Shown: positions 25,533 to 34,846, counted from the stretch's first letter. The stretch is DNA of 64,000 nucleotides from Pseudomonas wenzhouensis (GCF_021029445.1 NZ_CP072610.1:1550001-1614000), one strand, 5' to 3'. The notes: generated by a model not told the origin, from the letters alone. Program-made: numbers and translations.

Positions 25533-26339
25533 TCAGGCCGTGGCACGGCTGATTTGTTGTTGCTGTTGGTAGGCTTGCATCACTTTCTCGCGCAGGTAGG
25601 CGCGCAGTTCGACGAAATCCGGGCGCGACATCAGCGCCTGGTTACGTGGGTAGCCGAAGGGCACTTCGATCACTTCGGTAATGCGCGCCGGGCGCGCGCT
25701 GACCAGCACGATCTTGTTCGACAGGTACAGCGCCTCTTCCACCGAGTGGGTGATCAGCAGGGCGGTCTTGGCTTCTTCCTGTTGCAGCTTGAGCAGCAGG
25801 TCGTGCATCACCTGGCGGGTCTGCGCATCGAGGGCGGCGAACGGCTCATCCATCAGCAGGCAGGCCGGATCCACCGCATAGGCGCGGGCCAGGGCCAGGC
25901 GCTGGCGCATGCCGCCGGACAGCACCGACGGCAGGCTGCCGGCAAAGTCGCTCAGGCCCATGATCTGCAGGTAACGCTCGGCGATTTCATGGCGCTGCGC
26001 CGCCAGAGCCTTGTTGGCATTGAGGGTCAGGCCGAACTCGACGTTCTCGCGCACGCTCAGCCACGGGAACACGCCGTATTCCTGAAACACCACGCCGCGC
26101 TCCCGATCCGGGCCGGTGATCGGCGCGCCGCCGAACAGCACCTCGCCACGGGTCGGCCTGGACATGCCGGCGGCCAGTTTCAGCAGGGTGGTTTTGCCGC
26201 AGCCGGAAGGGCCGACCAGCGAGACGAAGTCGCCGGCCTCGATCTTCAGCGAAGCGTCCCTGACCACCCAGCCATCGCCGGGAGCGTTGGCGTAGTGCAC
26301 CGAGACGTTGTTGAATTCCAGTTCGCGTGCCGTGCTCAT
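25533..26339 (-). CDS. ABC transporter ATP-binding protein (SsuB/TauB-like)
   Basis: This 268-residue ATPase energises the importer. Walker A is GPSGCGKTT, the Q-loop region is VVFQEYGVFPWLSVREN, the signature is LSGGMRQRLALARA and Walker B is CLLMDEPFAALD, with the His switch in ALLITHSVEEAL. These features match the nitrate/sulfonate/taurine subfamily. Its start overlaps the permease stop by four bases, so the two are coupled. Confidence 0.92.
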   Translation of the reverse strand: MSTARELEFNNVSVHYANAPGDGWVVRDASLKIEAGDFVSLVGPSGCGKTTLLKLAAGMSRPTRGEVLFGGAPITGPDRERGVVFQEYGVFPWLSVRENVEFGLTLNANKALAAQRHEIAERYLQIMGLSDFAGSLPSVLSGGMRQRLALARAYAVDPACLLMDEPFAALDAQTRQVMHDLLLKLQQEEAKTALLITHSVEEALYLSNKIVLVSARPARITEVIEVPFGYPRNQALMSRPDFVELRAYLREKVMQAYQQQQQISRATA

Positions 26340-27166
26340 GCTTTTACCTTCTCCTGCCAGCCCACCAGGCGACCGCTCAGGGTCACCAGAAGAAAATCCA
26401 TCAGCATGGCGGTGGCGCCGATGCAGATCAGACCGAGATAGATCACGTCCAGCTGGAAATACGAGGAGGCGATCTGGATCATCGAGCCCAGGCCGTTTTC
26501 CGCCGAGATCAGCTCCGAGGCCACCAGGGTCATCCAGCCCACGCCCAGGGCCACGCGGGTGGCGGTCAGGGCGTGCGGCAGCGCCAGCGGCAGGATCACC
26601 TTGCGAAACAGCTCGACTTCGCTGGCGCCCAGGGTGCGGGCGACCTGGATGTAGATCGGCGGGGTGCGCGAGATGCCTTCGTACATCACCACCACGGCGG
26701 TGAAGAAAGAGGCGTACACCAGCACCAGCAGCTTGGCCGGATCGCCAATGCCGACGTAGATGATCATCAGCGGAATCAGGGCAATCGGCGGCAGGGCGCG
26801 GAAGAAATTGAGCACCGGGGTCAGGGTTTTGCGCGCGGCGGCGAACCAGCCCAGGGCAAAGCCCACCGGAATGGCCAGCGCCACGCCAATCAGCACGCCG
26901 AGGCTGACGCGCAGGGTGGAGGCCAGCCAGTGCGCCGGCAGGCTGCCGTCGAGCATCAGCGCCTGCGCCTGCGCCAGAACCGCCGAGGGCGCCGGCACCA
27001 GGCTTGCGTACTTGTCGCTGAGCAGGCGCACGCCGCTCCAGATCGTCAGTAGCAGCAGCCAGGGCAGTACGCGCCAGAGCAGTGGTTTGAGCCAGGGCAC
27101 GCCGGCACCTGGGCGGCGCGCCGCTGCCGCGGGGGCGACGACTGGTTGCTCGTGGGCTTGGGACAT
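26336..27166 (-). CDS. ABC transporter permease (SsuC/TauC-like)
   Basis: This 276-residue inner-membrane permease has about six helices. A proline- and alanine-rich cytoplasmic start precedes the first helix (WLLLLTIWSGVRLLS). The coupling motif region is EGISRTPPIYIQVARTLGASEVELFRKVILPLALP (residues about 175-210), with the EAA-G pattern. It is the first gene of the five-gene minus-strand run. Its upstream region is shared with the divergent Crp/Fnr regulator gene. Confidence 0.9.
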   Translation of the reverse strand: MSQAHEQPVVAPAAAARRPGAGVPWLKPLLWRVLPWLLLLTIWSGVRLLSDKYASLVPAPSAVLAQAQALMLDGSLPAHWLASTLRVSLGVLIGVALAIPVGFALGWFAAARKTLTPVLNFFRALPPIALIPLMIIYVGIGDPAKLLVLVYASFFTAVVVMYEGISRTPPIYIQVARTLGASEVELFRKVILPLALPHALTATRVALGVGWMTLVASELISAENGLGSMIQIASSYFQLDVIYLGLICIGATAMLMDFLLVTLSGRLVGWQEKVKA

Positions 27167-27409
27167 GGAAGGCTCTCTAATTGTTAAAAGTTATATAAAT
27201 ATTACGTTTGACGTTTTTGGGTAATAAGCGTATCCAGGCGTAACGCTGCCTTCGCATACAGGACGCGGTCTGGAGCAGGTCAGGGGCTGGAACGGATTAC
27301 CGAGCAGGTCACCGGGCTGGGGGGCATTGTGCGGTGGCCGCGAGCCACACTTCTGTCGCGGTGGCGACACTTTTTAGATTTTTATAACTCAATGGCCTAA
27401 CAAAGCGTT
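27167..27409. promoter_or_regulatory. Divergent control region of the organosulfur-type cluster and its regulator
   Basis: The 243-base AT-rich gap lies between the permease gene and a Crp/Fnr regulator gene. On the minus strand AAACGTC-AAACGTA is a tandem near-repeat at about 27202-27216, followed by AT-rich TATATAAC near 27190, a possible -10 area. A partial dyad TTATAAC...GTTATGA spans about 27384-27413, over the regulator start. I see no TGTGA-N6-TCACA site. Confidence 0.4.
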
Positions 27410-28096
27410 ATGACTAATCAACCCTGGTATTGGCAGCGCTTGACCCTGTTCGACAATTGCGAGGCGGCGGCGCGCCAGGCGCTGCTGGCCATCGCCGAGC
27501 AGCAGGTGCTGCATGCCAAGCAGATGGTGTTTCGCGCCGACGACCCGCCGGAGCGCGTGTATCTGGTGGAGCAGGGGCTGATCAAGGTGTTCAGCCTGAC
27601 CCCGCAGGGGGAAATGGTGACCCTGTGGTTTTGCGGGGCGCAGGAGCCGTTCGGTGCCGGTGGGATCGCCGGGGTCGGGCCGCAGTCGGTCTTCGCCCAG
27701 GCCGTGGGGCACTGCGTCATCTGGTCGATGAAACGCAGCGATTTCGAACAGGTTCTCAAGGCGTACCCGGAGCTGGCACTGAACACCATCCGCCTGGTCA
27801 GTGGACGTATGCGCCTGGCAACCGACGCGCTGGTGGAAAGCATTTCCTGCAACCCCGAGCAGCGCCTGGCGCGCATGCTGCTGCGCCTGGCCTGTCAGTG
27901 CGCCACGCAGAAGCCGGAAGGACTGGCGTTCGAGCTGCGCCTGACGCATCAGGAGCTGGCACAGATGGTCGGCTCGTCGCGGCAAACGGTGAACCGCGTG
28001 CTCAATCGGTATGCCGCCGAAGGCGTGCTCAGCGTGGTACAGCGCCGGCTGGTGATCCATCAGCCGGAGACCCTGGCGCGGCGGGCGTCGGCCTGA
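27410..28096 (+). CDS. Crp/Fnr-family transcription regulator
   Basis: This 228-residue protein has an N-terminal cyclic-nucleotide-binding-type beta barrel (about residues 15-130) with FRADDPPERVYLVEQGLIKVF. A dimer helix follows, then a C-terminal winged helix with LTHQELAQMVGSSRQTVNRVL (about 185-210). The N-terminal cysteine set of iron-sulfur Fnr proteins is absent, so it is not an oxygen sensor of that kind. The divergent position suggests it controls the transport/oxygenase run next to it. The start has only a weak ribosome site. Confidence 0.87.
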   Translation: MTNQPWYWQRLTLFDNCEAAARQALLAIAEQQVLHAKQMVFRADDPPERVYLVEQGLIKVFSLTPQGEMVTLWFCGAQEPFGAGGIAGVGPQSVFAQAVGHCVIWSMKRSDFEQVLKAYPELALNTIRLVSGRMRLATDALVESISCNPEQRLARMLLRLACQCATQKPEGLAFELRLTHQELAQMVGSSRQTVNRVLNRYAAEGVLSVVQRRLVIHQPETLARRASA

Positions 28097-28266
28097 GCGT
28101 CAAGGCGGCACCTGCAAGCGGCCGATTTACGTCTGGTTACCCTTGTTCGGCCTGGGGACGATTGCATTCGTTGGGGCGCTGTTCTTATAGTTCCGTCGGC
28201 ATTTTTGCAGGCTTGGCTCGTGCCCACGAGCGGCGCGCCAGGCTTTGACCGCACTGGTGAGAGGCC

Positions 28267-29190
28267 ATGATCGAAATAAGAAACCTGACCAAGCGTTTTG
28301 CACAGCACACGGCAGTCGATGACTTGTCGTTCCAGGTCCAGCCGGGGGAAGTGCTGGGCTTTCTCGGTCCCAACGGGGCCGGTAAATCCACCACCATGAA
28401 GATGCTCACCGGCTTTCTTGCGCCGACTTCCGGTACGGCGAGCATCCTCGGTTTCGATATCCAGACCCAGACGCTCAAGGCCCAGCGGCAGATCGGTTAT
28501 CTGCCCGAAGGCGCGCCGTGCTACGGCGACATGACGGTGCGTGGTTTTCTCGAATTTATCGCCGAGGTGCGTGGCTTTCGCGGTACCGAGAAGAAGCAGC
28601 GCGTGCAGCGCGCTGTGGAGCAGGTGGAGCTGGAAAAGGTGCTGGAGCAGAGCATCGAGACGCTCTCCAAGGGCTTCAAGCGCCGCGTTGGTCTGGCCCA
28701 GGCGATTTTGCATGATCCGCGTGTGCTGATCCTCGACGAGCCCACCGACGGCCTCGACCCCAACCAGAAACATCAGGTGCGTCAGCTCATTCAGGGGCTG
28801 GCGCGCGACAAGATCGTGATCATTTCTACCCATATCCTCGAAGAGGTCACGGCGCTGTGTACTCGTGCGGTGGTGATCGCCCAGGGCCGGCTGCTGGCCG
28901 ATGGCACGCCGCTGGAGCTGGAAAGCCGCTCGCGCTATCACCAGGCGGTGACGCTGCTGGCTGATGAGGCGTTGGATCAGGCGGCCCTCGCGGCGCTGCC
29001 GGGTGTTGCCGGTGTCGAGGAAAACGCCCGTGAGCACAGCCTGAGCGTGCTGGCGCAGCCGGGCGAGGTGATCTTCCCGCAGGTCAATGCACTGATCGCC
29101 GAGCGCGGCTGGAAGGTGCGCGAACTCAACGTGGAACGCGGTCGGCTCGATGAAGTGTTCCGCACGCTGACCCGGGGAGAGCAGCCATGA
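28267..29190 (+). CDS. ABC transporter ATP-binding protein, GldA-like
   Basis: This 307-residue ATPase has Walker A GPNGAGKSTT, signature LSKGFKRRVGLAQ, Walker B VLILDEPTDGLDP and a His switch (ISTHILEEV). The C-terminal extension, about 80 residues, is typical of exporter ATPases of the GldA/CcmA kind. It overlaps the next gene by four bases. Together with the permease and the GldG-like protein it forms a Gld-type ABC set; in Bacteroidota that set serves gliding, but Pseudomonas does not glide that way, so the cargo is unknown. Confidence 0.9.
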   Translation: MIEIRNLTKRFAQHTAVDDLSFQVQPGEVLGFLGPNGAGKSTTMKMLTGFLAPTSGTASILGFDIQTQTLKAQRQIGYLPEGAPCYGDMTVRGFLEFIAEVRGFRGTEKKQRVQRAVEQVELEKVLEQSIETLSKGFKRRVGLAQAILHDPRVLILDEPTDGLDPNQKHQVRQLIQGLARDKIVIISTHILEEVTALCTRAVVIAQGRLLADGTPLELESRSRYHQAVTLLADEALDQAALAALPGVAGVEENAREHSLSVLAQPGEVIFPQVNALIAERGWKVRELNVERGRLDEVFRTLTRGEQP

Positions 29191-29918
29191 TCCAGTTGCC
29201 CGTGATCTTCAAACGCGAGCTGGCGAGCTATTTCGCCACGCCGCTGGCTTATGTGTTCATCGTCATCTTTCTGGTGCTGTCCGGGGTGTTCACCTTCTAC
29301 CTGGGCGGCTTCTTCGAAGGCGGCCAGGCCAATCTCTCGGCCTTTTTCAATTTCCACCCCTGGCTCTATCTGTTCCTGGTGCCGGCGATTGCCATGCGAC
29401 TGTGGGCGGAGGAGCGCAAGTCCGGTTCCATCGAGCTGCTGATGACCCTGCCGATCACCCGCTTCGAAGCGGTCACCGGCAAGTTCCTGGCGGCCTGGGT
29501 GTTCGCCGGCATCGCGCTGCTGCTGACCTTCCCGATGATCATCACCGTCAACTACCTGGGCGAGCCGGACAACGGCGCCATCGTCACCGGCTATATCGGC
29601 AGCTGGCTGCTGGCGGGTGCTTATCTGGCCATCGGCTCGTGCATGTCGGCTCTGAGCAAGAATCAGGTGATCGCCTTCATCCTCGCGGTCAGCGCCTGCT
29701 TTTTGTTTATCGTCAGCGGCTTTCCGATGGTGCTCGACGCCTTCGCCTGGGCGCCGCAGTGGCTGGTGGACGCCATCGCCTCGCTGAGCTTTCTGGTGCG
29801 CTTCGATGCCATCAGTAAGGGCGTGATCGATCTGCGCGACCTGCTGTATTTCCTCTCGCTGATCGCCGCCTGGCTGACCGCCACCGCCGTGGTCATCGAC
29901 CTGAAGAAAGCCGACTGA
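29187..29918 (+). CDS. ABC transporter permease, GldF-like
   Basis: This 243-residue ABC-2 type permease has six likely helices. The start VIFKRELASYFATPLAYVFI is typical of the family, followed by FFNFHPWLYLFLVPAIAMRLWAEERKSG, where E-ERKSGSIELL marks the coupling region. It overlaps the ATPase gene and is followed after 12 bases by the GldG-like gene. Confidence 0.9.
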   Translation: MIQLPVIFKRELASYFATPLAYVFIVIFLVLSGVFTFYLGGFFEGGQANLSAFFNFHPWLYLFLVPAIAMRLWAEERKSGSIELLMTLPITRFEAVTGKFLAAWVFAGIALLLTFPMIITVNYLGEPDNGAIVTGYIGSWLLAGAYLAIGSCMSALSKNQVIAFILAVSACFLFIVSGFPMVLDAFAWAPQWLVDAIASLSFLVRFDAISKGVIDLRDLLYFLSLIAAWLTATAVVIDLKKAD

Positions 29919-29930
29919 AGGAATGCGCCC

Positions 29931-31757
29931 ATGAAAAAGCTGATTTATTCCGGCGCCGGGCTGCTGCTGATTGCGGTGGCCTTTCTCGCCTTCAACCTGC
30001 TGGCTGGCCTGGGCCTGGGCGGTGCGCGCCTGGATCTGACCGAGCAGAAGCTCTACACCATCTCCGACGGCACCAAGCAGATCCTTTCTGAGCTGGACGA
30101 GCCGATCAACCTGTACTTCTTCTACTCGGACAAGGTGGCCAAGGACTTGCCGGCGTTGCGCACCTACGCCCAGCGCGTGGAGGAGATGCTCAAGGCCTAC
30201 CAGGCGCAGGCGAACGATAAGATCCGCCTGCACATCATCGACCCCGAGCCGTTCTCCGAGGACGAGGACAAGGCCGCCGAGTTTGGCCTGCAGGGCATCC
30301 CGCTGCAGCAGGGCGGCGACGCGATCTACTTCGGCCTGGCCGGCACCAATGGCCTGGATGACACCCAGGTGATCCCGTTCTTCGCCCTGGATCAGGAGGA
30401 GCACCTGGAATACGAGCTGAGCCGCCTGGTGCAGACCCTGGCCAAGCCGGAGCTGCCCGTGGTTGGCGTGCTCTCCGGGCTGTCGATGACCGGCGGTTTC
30501 GACATGATGGCGCGGCAGCCGACACCGCCGTGGATGGTGCTGGAGCAGGTGCGCCAGTTGTTCCAGATCAAGCAGCTCAAGGCCGATGTCGACCAGATTC
30601 CCGATAGCGTCTCGGTGCTCTGGCTGGTGCATCCGAAGAATCTGCCCGAGCAGACTCTGTACGCCATCGACCAGTTCGTGCTGCGCGGCGGCAAGCTGAT
30701 GGTGTTCGTCGATCCCTATGCCGAGGCCGATACCGGTGATATGCCGGGTGAAGTGGCGGTGGACAAGGCCTCGAACATCGAGTCGCTGTTCAAGGCCTGG
30801 GGGCTGCGCCTGGTGCCGGACAAGGTGCTGGGCGATGGCTCCTACGCCATGTCGGTGAACATGGGGCAGGGCCAGCGTCCGGTCCGCCACGCCGCCTGGC
30901 TGAGCTTGCCGCGCAAGGCGCTGGATCAGACCGATATCGCCACCACCGGGCTGGAGAGCGTCACCGTCGCCACCGCCGGCATCCTCGAGCCGCTGGAAGG
31001 CGCGAAAACGCGCTTCACGCCGCTGATGCAGAGTTCCGAATACGCCATGCCCTTCGACGCCCAGCGTTTCGCCATGCTCAGCAATCCCGAAGAGCTGATC
31101 CGTGAACTGGAGCCGACCGGCGAGCGCTACACCATCGCTGCACGCATCGACGGCCCGGCGCAGACGGCCTTCCCCGACGGTATCGAAGGGCGCAAGGACG
31201 GCCTCAAGCAGGCGGACACCATTAACGTCATCGCCGTGGCCGATACCGACATGCTCACCGACCGCATGTGGGTGCAGGTGCAGGAGTTTTTCGGCCAGCG
31301 CATGCCACAGCCCTGGGCCGACAACGGCAGCTTCACTATCAACGCGCTGGACAACCTGACCGGCTCCGAGGCGCTGATTAGCGTGCGTTCGCGTGGCCGC
31401 TTCAGCCGCCCGTTCGTGGTGGTCGAGGAACTGCAACGTGCTGCCGAACAGCGCTTCCGTGACAAGGAGCAGGCCTTGCAGGCACGGCTGGCCGAGACCG
31501 AGCAGCAACTGGCGGCGCTGCAGCAAAGCGACGATCCGAATCTTGAGCTGACGCCGGAGCAGCAGGGCGCGCTGCAGCGCTTCATCCAGCAGAAGCTGGA
31601 GATTCGCAAGGAGCTGCGCGACGTGCGTTACCAGCTCAACGCGGAAATCGAGGCGTTGGGTCGCACGCTGAAGGTGATCAACATTGCCCTGATGCCGGCG
31701 TTGCTGACCCTGGGCGTATTGGCGTTGTGGCTGTGGCGGCGCCGTCGCCGCGGGTGA
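29931..31757 (+). CDS. GldG-like ABC transport auxiliary protein
   Basis: This 608-residue protein has a membrane helix at residues 5-27, a large periplasmic domain of the GldG/ABC-type uncharacterised transport family (LDLTEQKLYTISDGTKQIL near residues 40-60, then DFxGxE-like blocks), a coiled coil at about 500-565 rich in Gln/Glu/Leu, and a C-terminal helix at about 580-602 ending in arginines. It is thought to work with the ABC-2 permease. The cargo is unknown. Confidence 0.88.
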   Translation: MKKLIYSGAGLLLIAVAFLAFNLLAGLGLGGARLDLTEQKLYTISDGTKQILSELDEPINLYFFYSDKVAKDLPALRTYAQRVEEMLKAYQAQANDKIRLHIIDPEPFSEDEDKAAEFGLQGIPLQQGGDAIYFGLAGTNGLDDTQVIPFFALDQEEHLEYELSRLVQTLAKPELPVVGVLSGLSMTGGFDMMARQPTPPWMVLEQVRQLFQIKQLKADVDQIPDSVSVLWLVHPKNLPEQTLYAIDQFVLRGGKLMVFVDPYAEADTGDMPGEVAVDKASNIESLFKAWGLRLVPDKVLGDGSYAMSVNMGQGQRPVRHAAWLSLPRKALDQTDIATTGLESVTVATAGILEPLEGAKTRFTPLMQSSEYAMPFDAQRFAMLSNPEELIRELEPTGERYTIAARIDGPAQTAFPDGIEGRKDGLKQADTINVIAVADTDMLTDRMWVQVQEFFGQRMPQPWADNGSFTINALDNLTGSEALISVRSRGRFSRPFVVVEELQRAAEQRFRDKEQALQARLAETEQQLAALQQSDDPNLELTPEQQGALQRFIQQKLEIRKELRDVRYQLNAEIEALGRTLKVINIALMPALLTLGVLALWLWRRRRRG

Positions 31758-31951
31758 CGTTTATCAGCTGTGGAAGGCGCGTCAGCGGCGACAGTCGCGG
31801 CTAAAGCGTCTCCCACGAACCGGGCGTAGGGTGGCTGTCGCTTTTGTACCCACCGCAACGCTGGATCGCTGAAGCGTGATCCACCCTGCGCCGCGGCAGT
31901 GGATGTAAAGCGACATCCACGAGGTTAGTCATTCTCAATAGTGAGGAGATC
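31758..31951. repeat. Intergenic repeats inside the Gld-like cluster
   Basis: This gap interrupts an otherwise tight run. It holds one REP arm of the GCGGCTAAAGC type (about 31795-31815) and paired GTAGGGTGG / CCACCCTG repeats (31826-31893). A GAGGAG box before 31952 serves the next gene. Confidence 0.6.
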
Positions 31952-32944
31952 ATGGGGCGTAAAGGTCTGATCGCATTGATCGTCATCGTGCTGCTGTGCG
32001 TGCTGGGCTACTTGGCCGTGCAGCGCGGCCAGCAGCAGAGCACGGCGCAAATCGAGTCAGCGCCCTGGCTGGCAGCCGAGCAGGGCTATCTGAATACGCT
32101 GCAGGCAATGGAGATCGAGCAGGCAGGGCAGCCGCCGGTGCGTATCGAGCGACGTGGGGACACCTGGGTGGTGCCGGCCAAGGCGGATTATCCGGCTGCG
32201 CCGCAAGCGCTGGCCGAGTTGCTGCGGGCCTTGCGTGAGGCGCGCACGCTGGAGGCCAAAACCGCCAACCCGCAATGGCATGCCCGTCTGGGGTTGGCCG
32301 AGGAGGGCGCGCCTGATGAGCAGGCGCTGCGTCTGAAGCTGCACTTCGACGGCCATCCCGAGCTGGGCCTGCGCCTGGGTAATCTCTCTCAGCAAGGCCG
32401 CGGGCAACTGGTGCGCCGTGCCGGTGAAGATCAGGTGTGGCTGATCGATCGGCAACTGCAGGTACCGACGCGTGAGCTGGACTGGCTGGATCGACGTGTC
32501 AGCGATATTCCCTTCACCAGCATCGCGCGTCTACAGTTGCGCTATGCCGACGGCGAGGTACTTACGCTGACGCGAGACGATGCCCAGCAATACAACTTTG
32601 CTATCGCCGAACTGCGCAAGGAGCAGACGCTCAGCTTCGAGGGCGCGGCCAACAGTGTTGCCCTGGTGTTCTCCAACCTGCAGTTCGCCGATGCCGCTCC
32701 GCTTGCGCAGATCAGCTTCAAGCAGGCGCCGGTGCTGCAATTCAGCCTCACCGGTTTCAACGAACAGAGGCTTGAGGGTGCGTTATACAAACAAGCCGAG
32801 CACTATTGGCTGGTGCTTGGCGAAGCTGAAGGTTTCGAGGCCGCAGAGGTGACAGCGCGCAGTGACTGGGCCTATCGGCTGGAGTCTGAACAGGTTCAGC
32901 GGCTGGCGAAGAAGTTACGCGATCTATTGGCCAAAAACCCATAA
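31952..32944 (+). CDS. DUF4340-domain protein
   Basis: This 330-residue protein has one N-terminal membrane helix (residues 5-22) and a periplasmic DUF4340 domain. Landmarks are [17 protein letters not shown] near residue 65 and a repeat of the same fold later in the chain. Proteins of this family usually follow Gld-like ABC genes, as here, and are probably part of the same envelope machine. The function is not known. The start at 31952 has GAGGAG upstream. Confidence 0.85.
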   Translation: MGRKGLIALIVIVLLCVLGYLAVQRGQQQSTAQIESAPWLAAEQGYLNTLQAMEIEQAGQPPVRIERRGDTWVVPAKADYPAAPQALAELLRALREARTLEAKTANPQWHARLGLAEEGAPDEQALRLKLHFDGHPELGLRLGNLSQQGRGQLVRRAGEDQVWLIDRQLQVPTRELDWLDRRVSDIPFTSIARLQLRYADGEVLTLTRDDAQQYNFAIAELRKEQTLSFEGAANSVALVFSNLQFADAAPLAQISFKQAPVLQFSLTGFNEQRLEGALYKQAEHYWLVLGEAEGFEAAEVTARSDWAYRLESEQVQRLAKKLRDLLAKNP

Positions 32945-32997
32945 AAAAAGCTGTAAGCCGCATATCTTCCGAGTTCTCTGCGGTTTTTAAAAAGTGC

Positions 32998-33025
32998 TTT
33001 TCAGTCACAATTCATGCTTTATACT
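32998..33025 (+). promoter_or_regulatory. Probable promoter of the cold-shock gene
   Basis: TTTTCA (32998-33003) and TATACT (33020-33025) are spaced by 16 bases. The start codon is 147 bases after the -10 box, leaving a long leader, as in many cold-shock genes. Confidence 0.5.
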
Positions 33026-33171
33026 CGCCCTTCGGCTGCAGCAAGAACGCGAACTGCTTGCCTGTTCCCGGCGCGGTTGCCGGGGTAGACGAGCACTGGG
33101 AAGAACGTTTTTACCGAGCCGTAATGTGCCTTCGTGACAATAAAAACACAGCGAGTTTGGAGAAGTGGGTA

Positions 33172-33381
33172 ATGGCAGATCGTGAGACCGGAACCGTCAA
33201 ATGGTTCAATGATTCCAAGGGCTACGGGTTTATCCAGCGCGAAAGCGGCCCGGATGTGTTCGTTCACTTTCGCGCCATCCGTGGCGAAGGGCACCGCACC
33301 CTGGTCGAAGGCCAGAAGGTCGAGTTCGGCGTGACCCAGGGCCAGAAAGGCCTGCAGGCGGAAGACGTCTCCGCGTTCTGA
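33172..33381 (+). CDS. Cold-shock domain protein
   Basis: This 69-residue protein is a single cold-shock domain that binds single-stranded RNA or DNA. RNP1 is KGYGFIQ and RNP2 is VFVHF, with the aromatic NDSKGYGF core. I chose the ATG at 33172, since TVKWF then lies near the N-terminus as usual; the frame is open upstream only by chance. It has a long leader and a terminator. Confidence 0.95.
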   Translation: MADRETGTVKWFNDSKGYGFIQRESGPDVFVHFRAIRGEGHRTLVEGQKVEFGVTQGQKGLQAEDVSAF

Positions 33382-33399
33382 CCGCCACGCTCGTAATGC

Positions 33400-33433
33400 C
33401 ACAAGGCCCGTCGATGACGGGCCTTGTTGTTTC
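33400..33433 (+). terminator. Terminator of the cold-shock gene
   Basis: ACAAGGCCCGT and ACGGGCCTTGT form a perfect 11-base stem with a 5-base loop, followed by TGTTTC. It starts about 20 bases after the stop codon. Confidence 0.8.
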
Positions 33434-33464
33434 TGGCGTTTGGGCCGTGAAGGTGAAGAACACT

Positions 33465-33519
33465 GTAGCGCGGATGAAATCCGGAACATGCGCTGATCCC
33501 CGGATTTCATCCGGGCTAC
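33465..33519. repeat. REP pair, family A
   Basis: The left arm has one changed base (GTAGCGCGGATG); the right arm is normal. Confidence 0.85.
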
Positions 33520-33550
33520 GGGCGAAGGTAATGACCCCACGCAGCTTGGC

Positions 33551-33623
33551 GTAGGAGCCCCGCCTCGGGGCGAAGCTTTGTAAGGCGGTGCCGTCCTGAT
33601 TCGCGGCGGAGCGCCGCTCCTAC
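33551..33623. repeat. REP pair, GTAGGAGC family
   Basis: GTAGGAGCCCCGCCTCGGGG on the left and TCGCGGCGGAGCGCCGCTCC with TAC on the right, with a longer spacer. Confidence 0.75.
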
Positions 33624-33653
33624 AGATTTGGCGCTTGCGCCAAGCGGCCGCTT

Positions 33654-34025
33654 TTATTCTGTACGCCAGATGATCTCGGTTTCGCCATCGGCATCGACCT
33701 TGATCCAGCGGTCGGCTTCTTCATCGCTCTCGTCTTCTACCCAGGTACCCGGTGCGCAGCGTACCTGCACGCCGAGCGCGGCATAGGCGGCGCGGGCGCA
33801 GGCGAGGTCGTCGGCCCAGGGCGTGGTGTCGCTTTCCAGATACAGGCTGTGCCATTTGCCCACGGCTTTCGGCAGCCAGGTCACCGGCACGTCGCCGGCC
33901 CTGCACTTGAAGGTCTGGCCTTTCTGTTGCCAGTCGCTGCACGGGCCGAGTGCCTCACCCAGCCACTGCGCCACGGCGTCGCGTTCGGCGTCTTTGAGGT
34001 AGATTTCGATGTCGGGTTGGCGCAT
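33654..34025 (-). CDS. Small acidic protein of unknown function
   Basis: This 123-residue protein starts MRQPDIEIYLKDAERDAV. I chose this ATG because an AGGA box lies eight bases before it; earlier TTG and ATG codons are less well placed. It is rich in Trp and Asp/Glu, ends with WVEDESDEEADRWIKVDADG and has no membrane part. It follows rlmA by five bases, so it is probably co-transcribed, but I recognise no family. Confidence 0.7.
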   Translation of the reverse strand: MRQPDIEIYLKDAERDAVAQWLGEALGPCSDWQQKGQTFKCRAGDVPVTWLPKAVGKWHSLYLESDTTPWADDLACARAAYAALGVQVRCAPGTWVEDESDEEADRWIKVDADGETEIIWRTE

Positions 34026-34030
34026 TGGGT

Positions 34031-34846
34031 TCATTCCTGAGTGTTGACGATCCAATCGTAGCGGATGGAAACGGTGACATCGAAGGGCGCGGCGATCACC
34101 GCTTCACGGCGTTCGGCACTGGCGCGCCAGCCGTGTGGGGTCATGGCCAGCAGGTCGGCGCGGGCCTGGGCGTCGGCCAGATGCAGGGTGAACTCCAGGG
34201 TTTCACTGTGCGCCAGGTGCATGCCGGTTGGGATCAGCGCCAGGTGCTTTTCGTCGTCATAGTCGCGTACTTCGTCGTACAGCTTCTGCCGCAGTTCCAT
34301 CAGGTGCACGCGAGTCGGGCCCATGCGCAGCAGGCCGCCGCCGGGGGCAAGCAGGCGCTTGGCCTCGGCCCAGTCGAGCGGGCTGAAGACGCTGGCCAGC
34401 AGATTACAACTGGCATCGGCCAGGGGCACACGGGCCATGCTCGCCACTAGCCAGCTCAGCTGTGGCGCGCGCTTGCACGCACGCTTGACTGCTTCGCGGG
34501 AGATGTCCAGGGCGTAGCCGTCAGCGTGCGGCAGGGCACGGGCGATTTGTTCGGTGTAATAGCCCTCGCCGCAGCCGATATCCAGCCAGCGTGCGGGTGC
34601 GTACTCGGCCGCCAGTGCGGCCAGGCGTGCGGCCAGGGGGGCGTAATGGCCACCGTCGAGAAAGCGCCGCCGTGCCTCGACCATGGCGGCGTTGTCGCCA
34701 GGGTCGCGGCTGTTCTTGTGCTGTACCGGCAGCAGGTTGTAGTAACCCTGCCGCGCGCGGTCGAAGCTGTGGCGGTTTTCGCAGGCCAGGCCGCTGTCAC
34801 TGGGCTCAAGCGGCGTCTGGCAGATGGGGCAGATCAGCATGGGCAT
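34031..34846 (-). CDS. rlmA: 23S rRNA (guanine-N1)-methyltransferase
   Basis: This 271-residue enzyme methylates a guanine in helix 35 of 23S rRNA (position 745 in E. coli). A zinc finger is formed by Cys6, Cys9, Cys22 and His26 (ICPIC...ACENRH). The SAM-binding motif is LDIGCGEGYYTEQI near residue 90. A start two codons later is also possible. Length is normal for the family. Confidence 0.9.
   Translation of the reverse strand: MPMLICPICQTPLEPSDSGLACENRHSFDRARQGYYNLLPVQHKNSRDPGDNAAMVEARRRFLDGGHYAPLAARLAALAAEYAPARWLDIGCGEGYYTEQIARALPHADGYALDISREAVKRACKRAPQLSWLVASMARVPLADASCNLLASVFSPLDWAEAKRLLAPGGGLLRMGPTRVHLMELRQKLYDEVRDYDDEKHLALIPTGMHLAHSETLEFTLHLADAQARADLLAMTPHGWRASAERREAVIAAPFDVTVSIRYDWIVNTQE

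Noticed and set aside
28977..31526. An 849-codon open frame on the minus strand
   Set aside because: It lies opposite the Gld-like genes, which have clear motifs. Its His/Gln/Asp-rich composition is typical of antisense frames in GC-rich DNA.
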